From positions 18,896 through 82,895 of the forward strand of contig JACKKC010000012.1 of NCBI GenBank assembly GCA_020637615.1: a DNA stretch of 64,000 nucleotides. Reading direction: 5' to 3'. The notes below the pieces were generated by a model, which saw nothing but the letters and a program-made list of their open reading frames with translations, did not search any database and was not told where the DNA came from. Source of the DNA: Rhodovulum sp. GTDB taxonomy: Bacteria; Pseudomonadota; Alphaproteobacteria; Rhodobacterales; Rhodobacteraceae. Shown piece by piece: positions 53,096-60,593 of this stretch (its first letter is position 1; each line of letters starts with the position of its first letter). A program made the position numbers and the translations under genes.

Positions 53096-53579
53096 ACGAC
53101 CGGATGAGACCGCCCGCCGGGCGCTGTCGATTGCCGCGGCACTGGCGGCGGCCGGCCCCGGCGAGAAGGCGGACGCCCGGCGCATGGGGGATGATGGAGC
53201 GCCGGTGTTCTGGCGTCAGGCGTCCCGTCTGGGCATTTCCCGCCCGCAGGAGCAGGACTGGCTGCGCTTCACGCGGCTGATCGCGCTTCTGACCCCGGCC
53301 AGTGCCACGGCCTCGATCCACGACCAGGCCCGCTCGCTCGGCGCGGTGCTGGCCGATGCCGGGTTCTCCGAGATACGGCTCGCTCGCCTCCTCGCGACCC
53401 GCGGCGACCCCCGTGCCGAGGCGTTGGAACGCGCCATCCGAACGATCGCACCCAAGAGGCCGCATTTCAGCGTCGTCGGTCTCGCCCGCATTGTCCTCGG
53501 CCGCGGCGGCAACGACCTGGCCCGCGACTACTACAACCGCCTTGACCATACCCGGACCCCGGAGACCGCCGATGAATGA
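53088..53579 (+). CDS. cas11: Type I-E Cascade small subunit Cas11 (Cse2/CasB)
   Basis: A 163-residue helical protein with the features of Cse2: an N-terminal ALSIAAALAAAGPGEKADARRM, a central FWRQASRLGI, LRFTRLIALLTP, and an Arg-rich RLARLLATRGDPRAEALERAIRTIA segment, ending YYNRLDHTRTPE. Two copies line the inner side of Cascade and contact the target strand. ATG 53,088 overlaps the fused gene in front, and the stop overlaps the cas7 start, so operon order cas8e-cas11-cas7 of type I-E is kept. Normal length, no damage seen. Confidence 0.88.
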   Translation: MSERPDETARRALSIAAALAAAGPGEKADARRMGDDGAPVFWRQASRLGISRPQEQDWLRFTRLIALLTPASATASIHDQARSLGAVLADAGFSEIRLARLLATRGDPRAEALERAIRTIAPKRPHFSVVGLARIVLGRGGNDLARDYYNRLDHTRTPETADE

Positions 53580-54708
53580 TCCCCGCTTCCTGCAGGTACA
53601 TTTCCTGGCCCCCTATACGGCGGCGCTGCTGAACCGCGACGATGCCGGGCTGGCCAAGCGTCTGCCCTATGGCGGCACCCTGCGCACCCGGATCAGCTCG
53701 CAGTGTCTGAAGCGCCACTGGCGGCTGGCCGATGATCCCCATGGGCTCGACCGGATCGAAGGCGCTGACGCCGCCTTCCGCTCGCGCGAGATCATCGACC
53801 GCAAGGTGCTTGGCGACCGGGAGCAGGGCGTCGATGAGAGCGTTCTGAAGCCGATCCGCGACGCTCTGCTGGTCGCGGTCTATGGTGACAAGGGCACTGA
53901 CAAGAAATCACGCCAGAACCTGCTCTTGGGCGAGGTCGAGGTCGCGTATCTCGCCGCCGAGGCGCAGCGGCTGGTCGCCGAGGCCGCAGGCGACGCCAAG
54001 AACGCCGCCGAACTGGCGAAGGATTGGCTGAAGTCCCACAAGGCGAACCTCAAGGCGCTGTCGGAGGGCGCGAGACTCCCCGGCGGGCTGACCGGGGCGC
54101 TCTTCGGGCGCATGGTCACCTCGGATCCGAAGGCGAACATCGAGGCCCCGGTCCATGTCGCCCATGCCTTCACCGTCCATGCCGAGGAAGCCGAGAGCGA
54201 CTATTTCATCGCTGCCGACGATCTGGCTCGTGACGAAGATACCGGGGCCGATACCATCCAGGAAACCGAGCTGACCTCGGGCCTCTACTATGGCTATGTC
54301 GTGGTCGACATCCCCGGACTTCTGGCCAATCTCGGCGGGGATGCGCGGCTGGCGGGAGATGTGCTGCACAACCTGCTCTACCTGATCGCCGAGGTCTCGC
54401 CCGGAGCGAAACTCGGCTCGACCGCGCCCTATTCGCGTGCCTCCTTCCTGCTGGTCGAGGCCGGAGACCGCCAGCCGCGCTCGCTGGCCGAGGCGTTCCG
54501 CGCCCCTTGTCCGGCAAGCGCGCCCGTGGCCGTCGAGCAGCTGACCGCCCATCTGGCCACCCTCGACGCCGCCTATGCCACGGGCGAGGCGCGTCGGTTC
54601 ATGTCGCTGGCCAACGGCGATCTGCCGGGGGCCGCGCGCGGCAGCCTGGCCGATCTGGCGGGCTTCGTGCAGGGCTTGCCCGCACGGCTGGCGGATGTCG
54701 CCGCATGA
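53572..54708 (+). CDS. cas7: Type I-E Cascade backbone Cas7 (Cse4/CasC)
   Basis: A 378-residue RAMP-family backbone protein, six copies of which hold the crRNA in I-E Cascade. Typical features: FLQVHFLAPYTAALLNRDDAGLAKRLPYGGTLRTRISSQCLKRHWR at the N-terminus (RxRxSSQxxKR is diagnostic), GRMVTSDPKANIEAPVHVAHAFTVH, ETELTSGLYYGYVVVDIPGL and GSTAPYSRASFLLVEAGDRQPRSLAEAF. ATG 53,572 overlaps the cas11 stop. Length normal. No frameshift. It supports a type I-E call for the locus. Confidence 0.95.
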   Translation: MNDPRFLQVHFLAPYTAALLNRDDAGLAKRLPYGGTLRTRISSQCLKRHWRLADDPHGLDRIEGADAAFRSREIIDRKVLGDREQGVDESVLKPIRDALLVAVYGDKGTDKKSRQNLLLGEVEVAYLAAEAQRLVAEAAGDAKNAAELAKDWLKSHKANLKALSEGARLPGGLTGALFGRMVTSDPKANIEAPVHVAHAFTVHAEEAESDYFIAADDLARDEDTGADTIQETELTSGLYYGYVVVDIPGLLANLGGDARLAGDVLHNLLYLIAEVSPGAKLGSTAPYSRASFLLVEAGDRQPRSLAEAFRAPCPASAPVAVEQLTAHLATLDAAYATGEARRFMSLANGDLPGAARGSLADLAGFVQGLPARLADVAA

Positions 54709-55376
54709 CCCATCGCTGGCTGCATCTGCGCCTGGCGGCACCGCTTGTGGCTTTCGGCGGGGTGGCGATCGATCATGTCGGGCCGACACGCGACTTCCCC
54801 TCGGCCTCGGCGTTGACCGGGATCTTCGCCAATGCGCTCGGCTGGCGGCGCGAGGACCGGGCCGCGCATCAGGCCCTGCAGGACCGGATGGTGTTCGGCA
54901 CCCTGAACCCGCGGCCAGGCCGGGTTCTGACCGACAACCAGAACGCAAGGCTCGAGGCCAGGGATCGCGGCTGGACGACATGGGGGCGTCCGGAAGGACG
55001 TGCCGGGGCGACCTATGACAGCCCGCATCGCCGCCGGCGCGACTATCTGGCGGATCACGATTGCCGGGTCGTGTTGCGCCTCGTGTCGGGCGATGGCCCG
55101 ACCCTCGACGCCCTGGCCGAAGCACTCGAGCGTCCGGCACGGCCGCTGTTCATCGGGCGCAAGTCCTGCCTGCCCTCGGGGCCGCTCTTCGCGGGCTGGG
55201 TCGAGGCCCCGTCGGTTCATGCAGCGCTGCTGGCCCTGGGGCTGAGCGGTCCCGCCCTCTGGCCGGAGAACGGAGCGGCCGGCTCCGGCACCGGCATCGA
55301 TCCGGCCGACCTGCGCAACTGGCACTCGGGCCTGCATGCGGGGCAAAGGCGCGTGGTTGCGGGCAGGATCGCATGA
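54705..55376 (+). CDS. cas5: Type I-E Cascade subunit Cas5e (CasD)
   Basis: A 223-residue RAMP protein that caps the 5' handle of the crRNA. It begins THRWLHLRLAAPLVAFGGVAIDHVGPTRDFPSASALTGIFANALGW (the family start, with PSASALTGIFANALG), then QDRMVFGTLNPRPGRVLTDNQNA, GATYDSPHRRRRDYLADHDCRVVLRL and RPLFIGRKSCLPSGPLFAGWVEA. It overlaps cas7 and cas6 by 4 bases each. It carries no HNH insertion, unlike the Cas5-HNH variants, so the nuclease of this system must be elsewhere. Confidence 0.93.
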   Translation: MTHRWLHLRLAAPLVAFGGVAIDHVGPTRDFPSASALTGIFANALGWRREDRAAHQALQDRMVFGTLNPRPGRVLTDNQNARLEARDRGWTTWGRPEGRAGATYDSPHRRRRDYLADHDCRVVLRLVSGDGPTLDALAEALERPARPLFIGRKSCLPSGPLFAGWVEAPSVHAALLALGLSGPALWPENGAAGSGTGIDPADLRNWHSGLHAGQRRVVAGRIA

Positions 55377-56122
55377 GCCTGCATCTCGTCGAACTGCCCC
55401 TCGAGCTGCGCAGCCTTCACCTCTGGGCCGGGCGAAGGGCGTTGGCGGGGGGCTTCGACGAGGGCATGGCGCTGCACCACCTGCTGGGCGAAGTCTTCGG
55501 CCCTGCAGTCCTGCAGCCCTTTCGCCTGATGGTCGCCCCGCGCGCCAGGCGGGGGACCCTCTATGCCTACGCCGGCCAGGACGCCGCGGGACTGTGCAAG
55601 GCTGCGACCGCCAGCCTCACGCCCGCCCATGCCGAGGTGATCGACCTTGCGCAGCTGCGCTCGCTGCCGCGCCCGGAGACGCTCTGGAAGGCCGGGCAGG
55701 TGCTCGGCTTCGATCTGCGCATGCGACCCATGGTGAGGCTCGCCTCCGCGCTGGCCGGGCAGACGGTGGACGGGGCGCAGCTCAGCTTCCGCAAGGGGGC
55801 CGAGGTCGACGCCTTCCTCGCCGCCGCGCTGCGCGAAGGGGCCGCCACGCGCAGCGACGTCTACCTGTCCTGGCTGGCCGCGCGCCTCGCCCCGGCGGCG
55901 GAAATGCTCCCGGAGCATACCCGCCTCGCCGGCTTCGAACGCCGCGAGATCCGTCGCAATGGGCGACGCCTCGAAGGTCCGGATGCCACCGTTCACGGCA
56001 CGCTGCGCATCCTCGATCCGACGGGCTTCGCCGGATTGCTGGCCAGGGGTGTCGGTCGCCACCGCGCCTATGGCTACGGCATGCTGCTGCTGCGCCCGGC
56101 CCAGGGCCGCGCCCGGTGCTGA
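55373..56122 (+). CDS. cas6: Type I-E crRNA endoribonuclease Cas6e (CasE)
   Basis: A 249-residue nuclease that cuts the CRISPR transcript at the base of each repeat hairpin and stays bound to it. The His-containing ALHHLLGEVFGP near residue 35 and the C-terminal Gly-rich loop GVGRHRAYGYGMLLLRP are the family marks. The repeats in the array have the stem it would need (CCCCGTG/CACGGGG). It overlaps cas5 by 4 bases and cas1 by 7. Length normal. Confidence 0.92.
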   Translation: MSLHLVELPLELRSLHLWAGRRALAGGFDEGMALHHLLGEVFGPAVLQPFRLMVAPRARRGTLYAYAGQDAAGLCKAATASLTPAHAEVIDLAQLRSLPRPETLWKAGQVLGFDLRMRPMVRLASALAGQTVDGAQLSFRKGAEVDAFLAAALREGAATRSDVYLSWLAARLAPAAEMLPEHTRLAGFERREIRRNGRRLEGPDATVHGTLRILDPTGFAGLLARGVGRHRAYGYGMLLLRPAQGRARC

Positions 56123-56934
56123 AGGGACGGCTGGGGCTCGACAGTGCCAGGGTTCCCCATGCCGACCGGGCGGGATGTCTCTACCTCGCGCGGGGCGCTC
56201 TGACGGCGCGGGACGGCACGCTTGCCTTCCTGCAAGGCGAGACCACCGCATCCGATGCGCTGACACCCGGGGACTATGCCATCCCGCTGCAGGGGGTCTC
56301 GATCATCCTCCTGGGCCCGGGATCGACGGTCAGCCACGATGCGCTGCGGTTGCTAGCCCATGCCCGCACCGCACTCGCGGCGGTCGGGGAGGATGGCGTG
56401 CGACTTTATACAGCGCCGCCGATGATTCCGGATCGCTCGAGGCTTGCCCGCCTTCAGGCGCGGATCTGGGCGGATGACGATCTGCGCATCATGACGGCGC
56501 GGCGGATGTATGCGACGCGCCTCGGCGAGGTCTTGCCCCATGCCGACCTGAACGTGCTGCGCGGGATCGAGGGCGCGCGGATGAAGGAGACCTATGCCCT
56601 GCATGCCAGTCGCATCGGCATCGCCTGGCGCGGCCGGCGCTACGACCGGGGCGATCCGCTCGCCGCGGATCTTCCCAACCAGGCCCTGAACCATGCCGCG
56701 AGCGGCGTCGAGGCCGCCGCTGCCATCGCCGTCTGCGCCACTGCGACGATCCCGCAGCTCGGTTTCATCCACGAGGACCCCGGGCAGAGCTTCGTCCTGG
56801 ACATCGCTGATCTCTATCGCGACAGCGTGACCATCCCCTGCGCCTTCAAGGCGGCGAAACACGCGGGCACGCACCCGTCCGAGAACGTCGAGAGGATCAC
56901 GCGGAGATTGGCCGGTGAGGCGCTCTCGCGGTAG
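56116..56934 (+). CDS. cas1: CRISPR adaptation nuclease Cas1 (type I-E), interrupted by an amber stop
   Basis: Cas1 is the integrase that, with Cas2, inserts spacers. From GTG 56,116 it reads MLKGRLGLDSARVPHADRAG, the I-E start; catalytic residues are present: Glu 152 in LRGIEGARMKETY, His 219 in GFIHEDPGQ and Asp in FVLDIADLYRD. The frame stops at TAG (56,932-56,934) after 272 residues. The same frame continues GIIPAMIERIKALIEGRDP to a TGA (56,992-56,994) whose last base is the A of the cas2 ATG, the coupling seen elsewhere in this operon. So the TAG looks like a nonsense mutation removing the last 20 codons, a helix. The active site is kept; loss of the tail may or may not abolish function. 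Confidence 0.9.
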   Translation: MLKGRLGLDSARVPHADRAGCLYLARGALTARDGTLAFLQGETTASDALTPGDYAIPLQGVSIILLGPGSTVSHDALRLLAHARTALAAVGEDGVRLYTAPPMIPDRSRLARLQARIWADDDLRIMTARRMYATRLGEVLPHADLNVLRGIEGARMKETYALHASRIGIAWRGRRYDRGDPLAADLPNQALNHAASGVEAAAAIAVCATATIPQLGFIHEDPGQSFVLDIADLYRDSVTIPCAFKAAKHAGTHPSENVERITRRLAGEALSR

Positions 56935-56993
56935 GGCATCATCCCGGCGATGATCGAGCGCATCAAGGCCCTGATCGAAGGACGCGACCCCTG

Positions 56994-57287
56994 ATGACCC
57001 TGACGATGATCGTGACCCGTGACGTCGAGGCGCGCTACCGAGGGTTCCTGGCCTCGGTCATGCTCGAGATCGCGCCTGGCACGTATGTCGCGCCCGACAT
57101 GACGGCAGCCGAGCGTGACCGGGTCTGGGCGGTCATGACCGACTGGTGGACGGCCCTTGGCAGGGGCTCGCTGGTGCTGGTCTGGAGGGACAGGACCGCC
57201 GTCGGCGCCTTGCGGATGGAGACGCTCGGCGAGCCGCCCAGGGTCATCGTCGATGCAGACGGCGTCCTGCTCGTCAAGCGGAAATAG
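56994..57287 (+). CDS. cas2: CRISPR adaptation protein Cas2 (type I-E)
   Basis: A 97-residue ferredoxin-fold protein, the bridge between two Cas1 dimers. MTLTMIVTRDVEARYRGFLASVMLEIAPGTYVAPDMTAAERDRVW and SLVLVWRDRTAVGALRMETLGEPPRVIVDADG are the Cas2e pattern. It lacks nothing by length. ATG 56,994 overlaps by one base the natural end of cas1 as extended past the amber codon. The CRISPR leader follows it directly. Confidence 0.93.
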   Translation: MTLTMIVTRDVEARYRGFLASVMLEIAPGTYVAPDMTAAERDRVWAVMTDWWTALGRGSLVLVWRDRTAVGALRMETLGEPPRVIVDADGVLLVKRK

Positions 57288-57352
57288 CCCCGCGCATCAC
57301 TCGCCTGCTTGCTCTTTGACATCTTTGTGTTTTCATACCCTTGCCGACGAGA
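57288..57352 (+). promoter_or_regulatory. CRISPR leader
   Basis: The 65 bases between cas2 and the first repeat are more A+T-rich than their surroundings (TTTGACATCTTTGTGTTTTC). TTGACA at 57,316-57,321 could be the -35 of the array promoter, with CATACCCT 14-16 bases on as a weak -10. Length and position fit a type I-E leader. Confidence 0.5.
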
Positions 57353-57686
57353 GGTTCCCCCGTGCCCACGGGGATAGGCCCTTGACCCCGTTGGGATAGG
57401 TCAGGTGCACGATGGTTCCCCCGTGCCCACGGGGATAGGCCCCTCGAGTCCACGAGCGTGTCTTCACCTACCGGGGTTCCCCCGTGCCCACGGGGATAGG
57501 CCCCACGGCAATGACCAAGCAGGGGCTCTGTCGCGGGTTCCCGCGTGCCCACGGGGATGGGCCCCCCTCCCTTGGATGCGTTCAAAGGAGGTGCGAGGCT
57601 CAATCGTGCCAACGGGGATAGGCCCGTCGACCAAGGGGAGCCATACATCCCGAAGGCGGTTCCCCCGTGCCCGCGGGGATAGTCTT
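57353..57686 (+). CRISPR. Type I-E CRISPR array, six repeats and five spacers
   Basis: Repeats of 29 bases begin at 57,353, 57,414, 57,475, 57,536, 57,597 and 57,658; all five spacers are exactly 32 bases (57,382-57,413, 57,443-57,474, 57,504-57,535, 57,565-57,596, 57,626-57,657). Repeats 1-3 are identical (GGTTCCCCCGTGCCCACGGG then GATAGGCCC) and can form CCCCGTG-CC-CACGGGG. Repeat 4 has two changes, repeat 5 has five, and repeat 6 has one change plus a different last four bases. Decay therefore increases away from the leader, the usual direction. An IS4-type remnant starts within about 15 bases of the last repeat. Confidence 0.97.
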
Positions 57687-58473
57687 GCCGGGGTATCGGC
57701 GGCGCTGCTGTCCTCAGGTTGGCGTCAGCGAACATGCACTGATAGCCCAGCGCCGTGGCGGCGAGGCCTGGCGGCGGAGGTTGGAGACGACGATCAACCA
57801 TTCCGTACCGAGGCGCTTGACGGCGAAGGTTCAGGAGCGGCGTCGCGGGGGCTTCGTCGCGCGCGGCGGAGCCGGGCGGAGGGCAAGGTCGCAGCCGTCG
57901 CAGGTGGTCACCCGCAGATCGGAGCGCAGGCGGATCGCGAGGCGATATTGTCATCGTGCGGGAATTGAGCCACTCGTTCCCGATGAACGCGCGATCCGCG
58001 AGCAGGCCTCGAATGGTCGACGCAGGGAAATGCGCGAGACAGCGCGTCATCAGGTCAATCCGGGTCGCTTTCAGGCTGGTGCCCGGTCCGTCGAGCAGGG
58101 TCCAGAACAGCGGAACCCGAAACCTGCGACCACCACCACCGAGCCGAGATGGTTCACGTCGCGCGTCCCGACCTTCCAGGTCGTGCGGTCGAGCGCAAGC
58201 GTACAGGCGGAGGACGATCCGACCAGCCGCGCGACGATCCGCACCGCCCGGTCCGGCCCGAAATCCACGTGCTGGAAGAAGCGCTGTAACCGTCGGCAGG
58301 TCGAGGCGACCAGAGCGCTGCTTCCGGTCTCGGTGGCGATAAAGGTCAAAGGCCGACGCGCGCGCCCCGACCATGCCGACGAAGAACATGCACAACGTCT
58401 CCGGCCGGCTCTCGCCGAGGCCGACATGGCCTCGTAGCCTCCGGGAGAGGGCGGCGACGGCCTGGCGAGACAT
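57687..58473 (-). pseudogene. Broken IS4-type transposase
   Basis: A DDE transposase remnant of the IS4 type, read from 58,473 downward: MSRQAVAALSRRLRGHVGLG and FFVGMVGARA in one frame, TFIATETGSSALV, CTLALDRTTWKVGTRDVNHLG in a second, RRFRVPLFWTLLDGPGTS and GLLADRAFIGNEWL back in the first, then RLGTEWLIVVSN and CMFADANL in others. That pattern (LALDRTxWKxG, RRFRVPLxWxxLD, LLADRxFIGxEWL) is characteristic, but at least two shifts break the frame. The end of the protein is missing: similarity stops near 57,700, right beside the last CRISPR repeat. The element probably inserted at or deleted into the array's distal end. Confidence 0.8.
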
Positions 58474-58832
58474 GGGTCGATCCTTGCAAGGGAGTCATCC
58501 GCAGAATCCATCCTCCCGCCGCCCTCAACCAGCCTCTGTTTCGTCAAGTGGCTCCTCCGCCCGACTTCAGCGCTCTGCCCGCTCCGACGCCTCAAGCCAC
58601 CTTCCCGTAGCGACGGCTTGGCGCCTCCGCGGCCATCTGCTGACGCCTGTTGCCGCGGTCTCGGCCAGCCCGTTGAGGTGCTGTTCGGCAGCACCTTGTC
58701 GAGCAGCAGCGCGAACACCCTGTCCTGCGTCGGCGTCCACTGGTGGGTTCCATGACCACGGCGGGGCCTGCGGGAAGCTGCAGGCCGATGGCGGTGACGA
58801 TGTGCAGCCCCTGAGCTAGCCCTGCTGCGGCG
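58474..58832. other. Accessory DNA without a supported gene
   Basis: About 360 bases upstream of the transposase remnant. One minus-strand stretch (about 58,660-58,740) translates to VFALLLDKVLPNST, but it has no start or context I can support. Possibly the outer end of the insertion element and remains of its target. Confidence 0.3.
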
Positions 58833-59240
58833 TCAGCGGCTGCGACTCGGCGATCTGCGCCCGCCGGCGGGCTCGGCCCGCGAGGCCCGCTTGCGGTCGG
58901 CCCTGTGGCGGCGCTTCCTCCCCGGCATCCTCGGCCGCGCGGCGGGGCGGGCTGCGGCGGCCGCGGATTTCGCGGCGGCCGAGCAGGCGGTGCCGCAGTA
59001 CTTGCGCACCAGCGCCGGGTTGCGGGCGACGCGGTCCCTGACCTTGCCGCGGAAGCGCCGGCCGCAGTGCAGACAGGTCCATTCCCGGTGCCGCGATCGC
59101 AGGTTGCCGCAGGACCCGGGCGGCTTCTCCCAGCCGCGCGGTCCGGCCGCCGCATGGATCGCGATCTGCGAGGGATAGTCGCGCCTCACTGGGGCGGTCG
59201 CCTGCAGCGCATCCCTGTCCGGACATTTTGGATCTTGCAT
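58833..59240 (-). CDS. Small Cys-containing protein of unknown function
   Basis: A 135-residue basic protein starting at ATG 59,240, which has AGGAG 8-12 bases upstream. The centre carries EWTCLHCGRRFRGKVRD and PALVRKYCGTACSA, a C-x2-C and C-x4-C pair that could bind one zinc ion. The tail is Arg/Ala-rich and low in complexity. It has no family I recognise; a DNA- or RNA-binding role typical of small island proteins is possible. Good ribosome binding site and Cys pattern are the reasons to keep it. Confidence 0.45.
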   Translation of the reverse strand: MQDPKCPDRDALQATAPVRRDYPSQIAIHAAAGPRGWEKPPGSCGNLRSRHREWTCLHCGRRFRGKVRDRVARNPALVRKYCGTACSAAAKSAAAAARPAARPRMPGRKRRHRADRKRASRAEPAGGRRSPSRSR

Positions 59241-59719
59241 CGCGTGCTCCTGCGGCTGGGGAGGTAGCATTCCCGGAAACGCGCCGGCGGGTCCGCTCCC
59301 ACCCCCCGGGGGACGGCGCGTTTCGGGGTGCCGGCTGTGACACATGCTGTCATGGCGACCAGTAAGCCATTGGATTGCCTAGACCACCACACTTGTTCCA
59401 ACAGCCAGACCCGCAGCCGGAACGTTTCAACCTCACCCGCGCAAGGTGCCACACAACAGGGAGGCGGGTCGTCCCGGGCTCCTGGGCGCACGTGATCACA
59501 GGCACTTCCTGGTCGGCCAACCCGACCCGTCGGAGCACGACGGCGACTGGGGTGCCGGTCTGTGGTGGAGGCACCCGTCATCTCCGACAGCGACACCACG
59601 AGCATCCGCGCAGGAAGAACCCCGAAGGGGTTTGTAATCGGCGAGACGGATCGATCCGACCGGCGGCACCGCCGCGGACCGGCCCGGGCTCGCCGTGCAA
59701 TCCATCAAGGAGCGACGCC
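59241..59719. other. Accessory DNA without a supported gene
   Basis: About 480 bases between two small island genes. Several frames are open on both strands, but all are Arg/Pro-rich, lack ribosome binding sites or run antisense to one another, so I call none. The promoter of the gene at 59,720 should lie in the second half. Confidence 0.3.
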
Positions 59720-60028
59720 ATGCCTGCCTATGTCCTGCGCCACGCCGGCACCAACTTGCTGGCCGGCTTCTATTTCGCCGACAGAGAGATCGACCTGTTC
59801 GATCTCATCGACCGGGATGGGGGCACTGAAGCCTACGAGTACACCATCATCAGGGACGGCTTCGGCATCGAGTTCCGCACCGGCGAGGGGACCGTCGAGG
59901 TCGCCCTCGACGATCCGAAGATGCCGGCGAAGCTCGCCAAGGCGAAGTGGGTGCTGATGACCGATGAACTCCTCTGGGGCCTCGCCGAGAGCAAGACGCT
60001 CGAGTGGCGCAAGATCCTGTCGGACTGA
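59720..60028 (+). CDS. Small island protein of unknown function
   Basis: A 102-residue acidic protein (MPAYVLRHAGTNLLAGFYFADREIDLFDLIDRDG..., ending ESKTLEWRKILSD). AAGGAG ends 7 bases before ATG 59,720, a strong ribosome binding site, and the composition is that of a folded protein (mixed hydrophobic and charged, few repeats). There is no signal peptide, membrane segment, Cys or motif I recognise. It precedes the gene at 60,088 by 59 bases and may share its transcript. Confidence 0.55.
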   Translation: MPAYVLRHAGTNLLAGFYFADREIDLFDLIDRDGGTEAYEYTIIRDGFGIEFRTGEGTVEVALDDPKMPAKLAKAKWVLMTDELLWGLAESKTLEWRKILSD

Positions 60029-60087
60029 CCGCGCCGATCGTGAGGGCGGAATTCCCGCCCTCGCATTCCGACACGAGGAGCCCCATC

Positions 60088-60360
60088 ATGGGAATACACC
60101 GACAGAACCGCAACGGCGTCTGGTACGCCCGCGGCTTCCAGACCACCCCGGACGGTCAGCGCGTCCCCGTGCACCGCAGCCTCGGCATCGCGGTGGCACC
60201 CGGCACGGCCAGAGACGCCGACCGGGTGATCCAGCGGATCGTGCGGGACATCCTGGCCGGCAGTGGCGGCTGCGCGCTCGCCATGACATCTGCCTCTGCA
60301 GGCGGCCTCGTCGAGAGTGCGGTACGGAAGTGCCGCTACCCTCGCACCGATCTGGTGTAA
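60088..60360 (+). CDS. Small protein, possibly an integrase N-terminal fragment
   Basis: A 90-residue basic protein. MGIHRQNRNGVWYARGFQTTPDGQRVPVHRSLG resembles the arm-type DNA-binding start of tyrosine integrases (RRxxGVWYAxG...RxSLG), and DRVIQRIVRDILAG could be the following helix; no catalytic domain follows. GAGGAG lies 10 bases before ATG 60,088. It is either a truncated integrase or an independent small DNA-binding protein. The island has no other integrase in the window, which makes the first reading attractive, but the similarity is weak. Confidence 0.4.
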   Translation: MGIHRQNRNGVWYARGFQTTPDGQRVPVHRSLGIAVAPGTARDADRVIQRIVRDILAGSGGCALAMTSASAGGLVESAVRKCRYPRTDLV

Positions 60361-60387
60361 GGCGGAGGGGCCATAGCTCCCAGTATT

Positions 60388-60560
60388 CCGGTTCGGTTCA
60401 CGCCCGCCCGTCCCCAAGGGACGGGGCGGGCGAGCCGGATGAACTCGGATTCGCTATCCGGTTCGGTTTCGCTTCCGCCACGCTGCGGAAATCGTTCCGT
60501 TTCTTCGGCCTGTCGGTTCAACCGGTTCGGCTGCCGGTTCAGGCGAACCGAACCGAACCA
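60388..60560. repeat. Iteron-like cluster of CGGTTCGG motifs
   Basis: CCGGTTCGGTT occurs at 60,388 and 60,458 (70 bases apart, with matching TATTCC/TATCC in front). ACCGGTTCGGC (60,520) and GCCGGTTCAGG (60,532) follow, and the inverted form CCGAACCGAACC is at 60,548-60,559. Such spaced direct and inverted repeats next to a primase-helicase gene look like a replication origin or a regulator-binding region. There is no gene in this 233-base gap. Confidence 0.55.
60401..60432. terminator. Long GC hairpin between convergent genes
   Basis: CGCCCGCCCGTCCC and GGGACGGGGCGGGCG pair over about 14 bases with one bulge around CAA. It lies 40 bases after the stop at 60,360 and inside the iteron-like cluster. 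It may be a terminator or a structural part of the putative origin. Confidence 0.45.
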
Positions 60561-60593
60561 CATGGTTCGCCCCGTGGATCGCTTTCAACCGTG

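Noticed and set aside
54705..55376. Cas5 with a fused HNH nuclease, as in the I-E HNH variants
   Set aside because: The protein is of ordinary Cas5e length with no HNH insertion; the only nuclease domain for interference here is the HD part of the fused first gene.
57274..57700. Minus-strand open frame over the array giving repeated YPRGHGGT, LSPWARGN and PIPVGTGEP
   Set aside because: This is the well-known artefact of translating type I-E CRISPR repeats in three frames; the repeat and spacer lengths prove a CRISPR array.
59186..59605. Minus-strand frame of 139 codons between island genes
   Set aside because: Arg/Pro-rich, no ribosome binding site, and it overlaps the start of the better-supported gene at 58,833-59,240.
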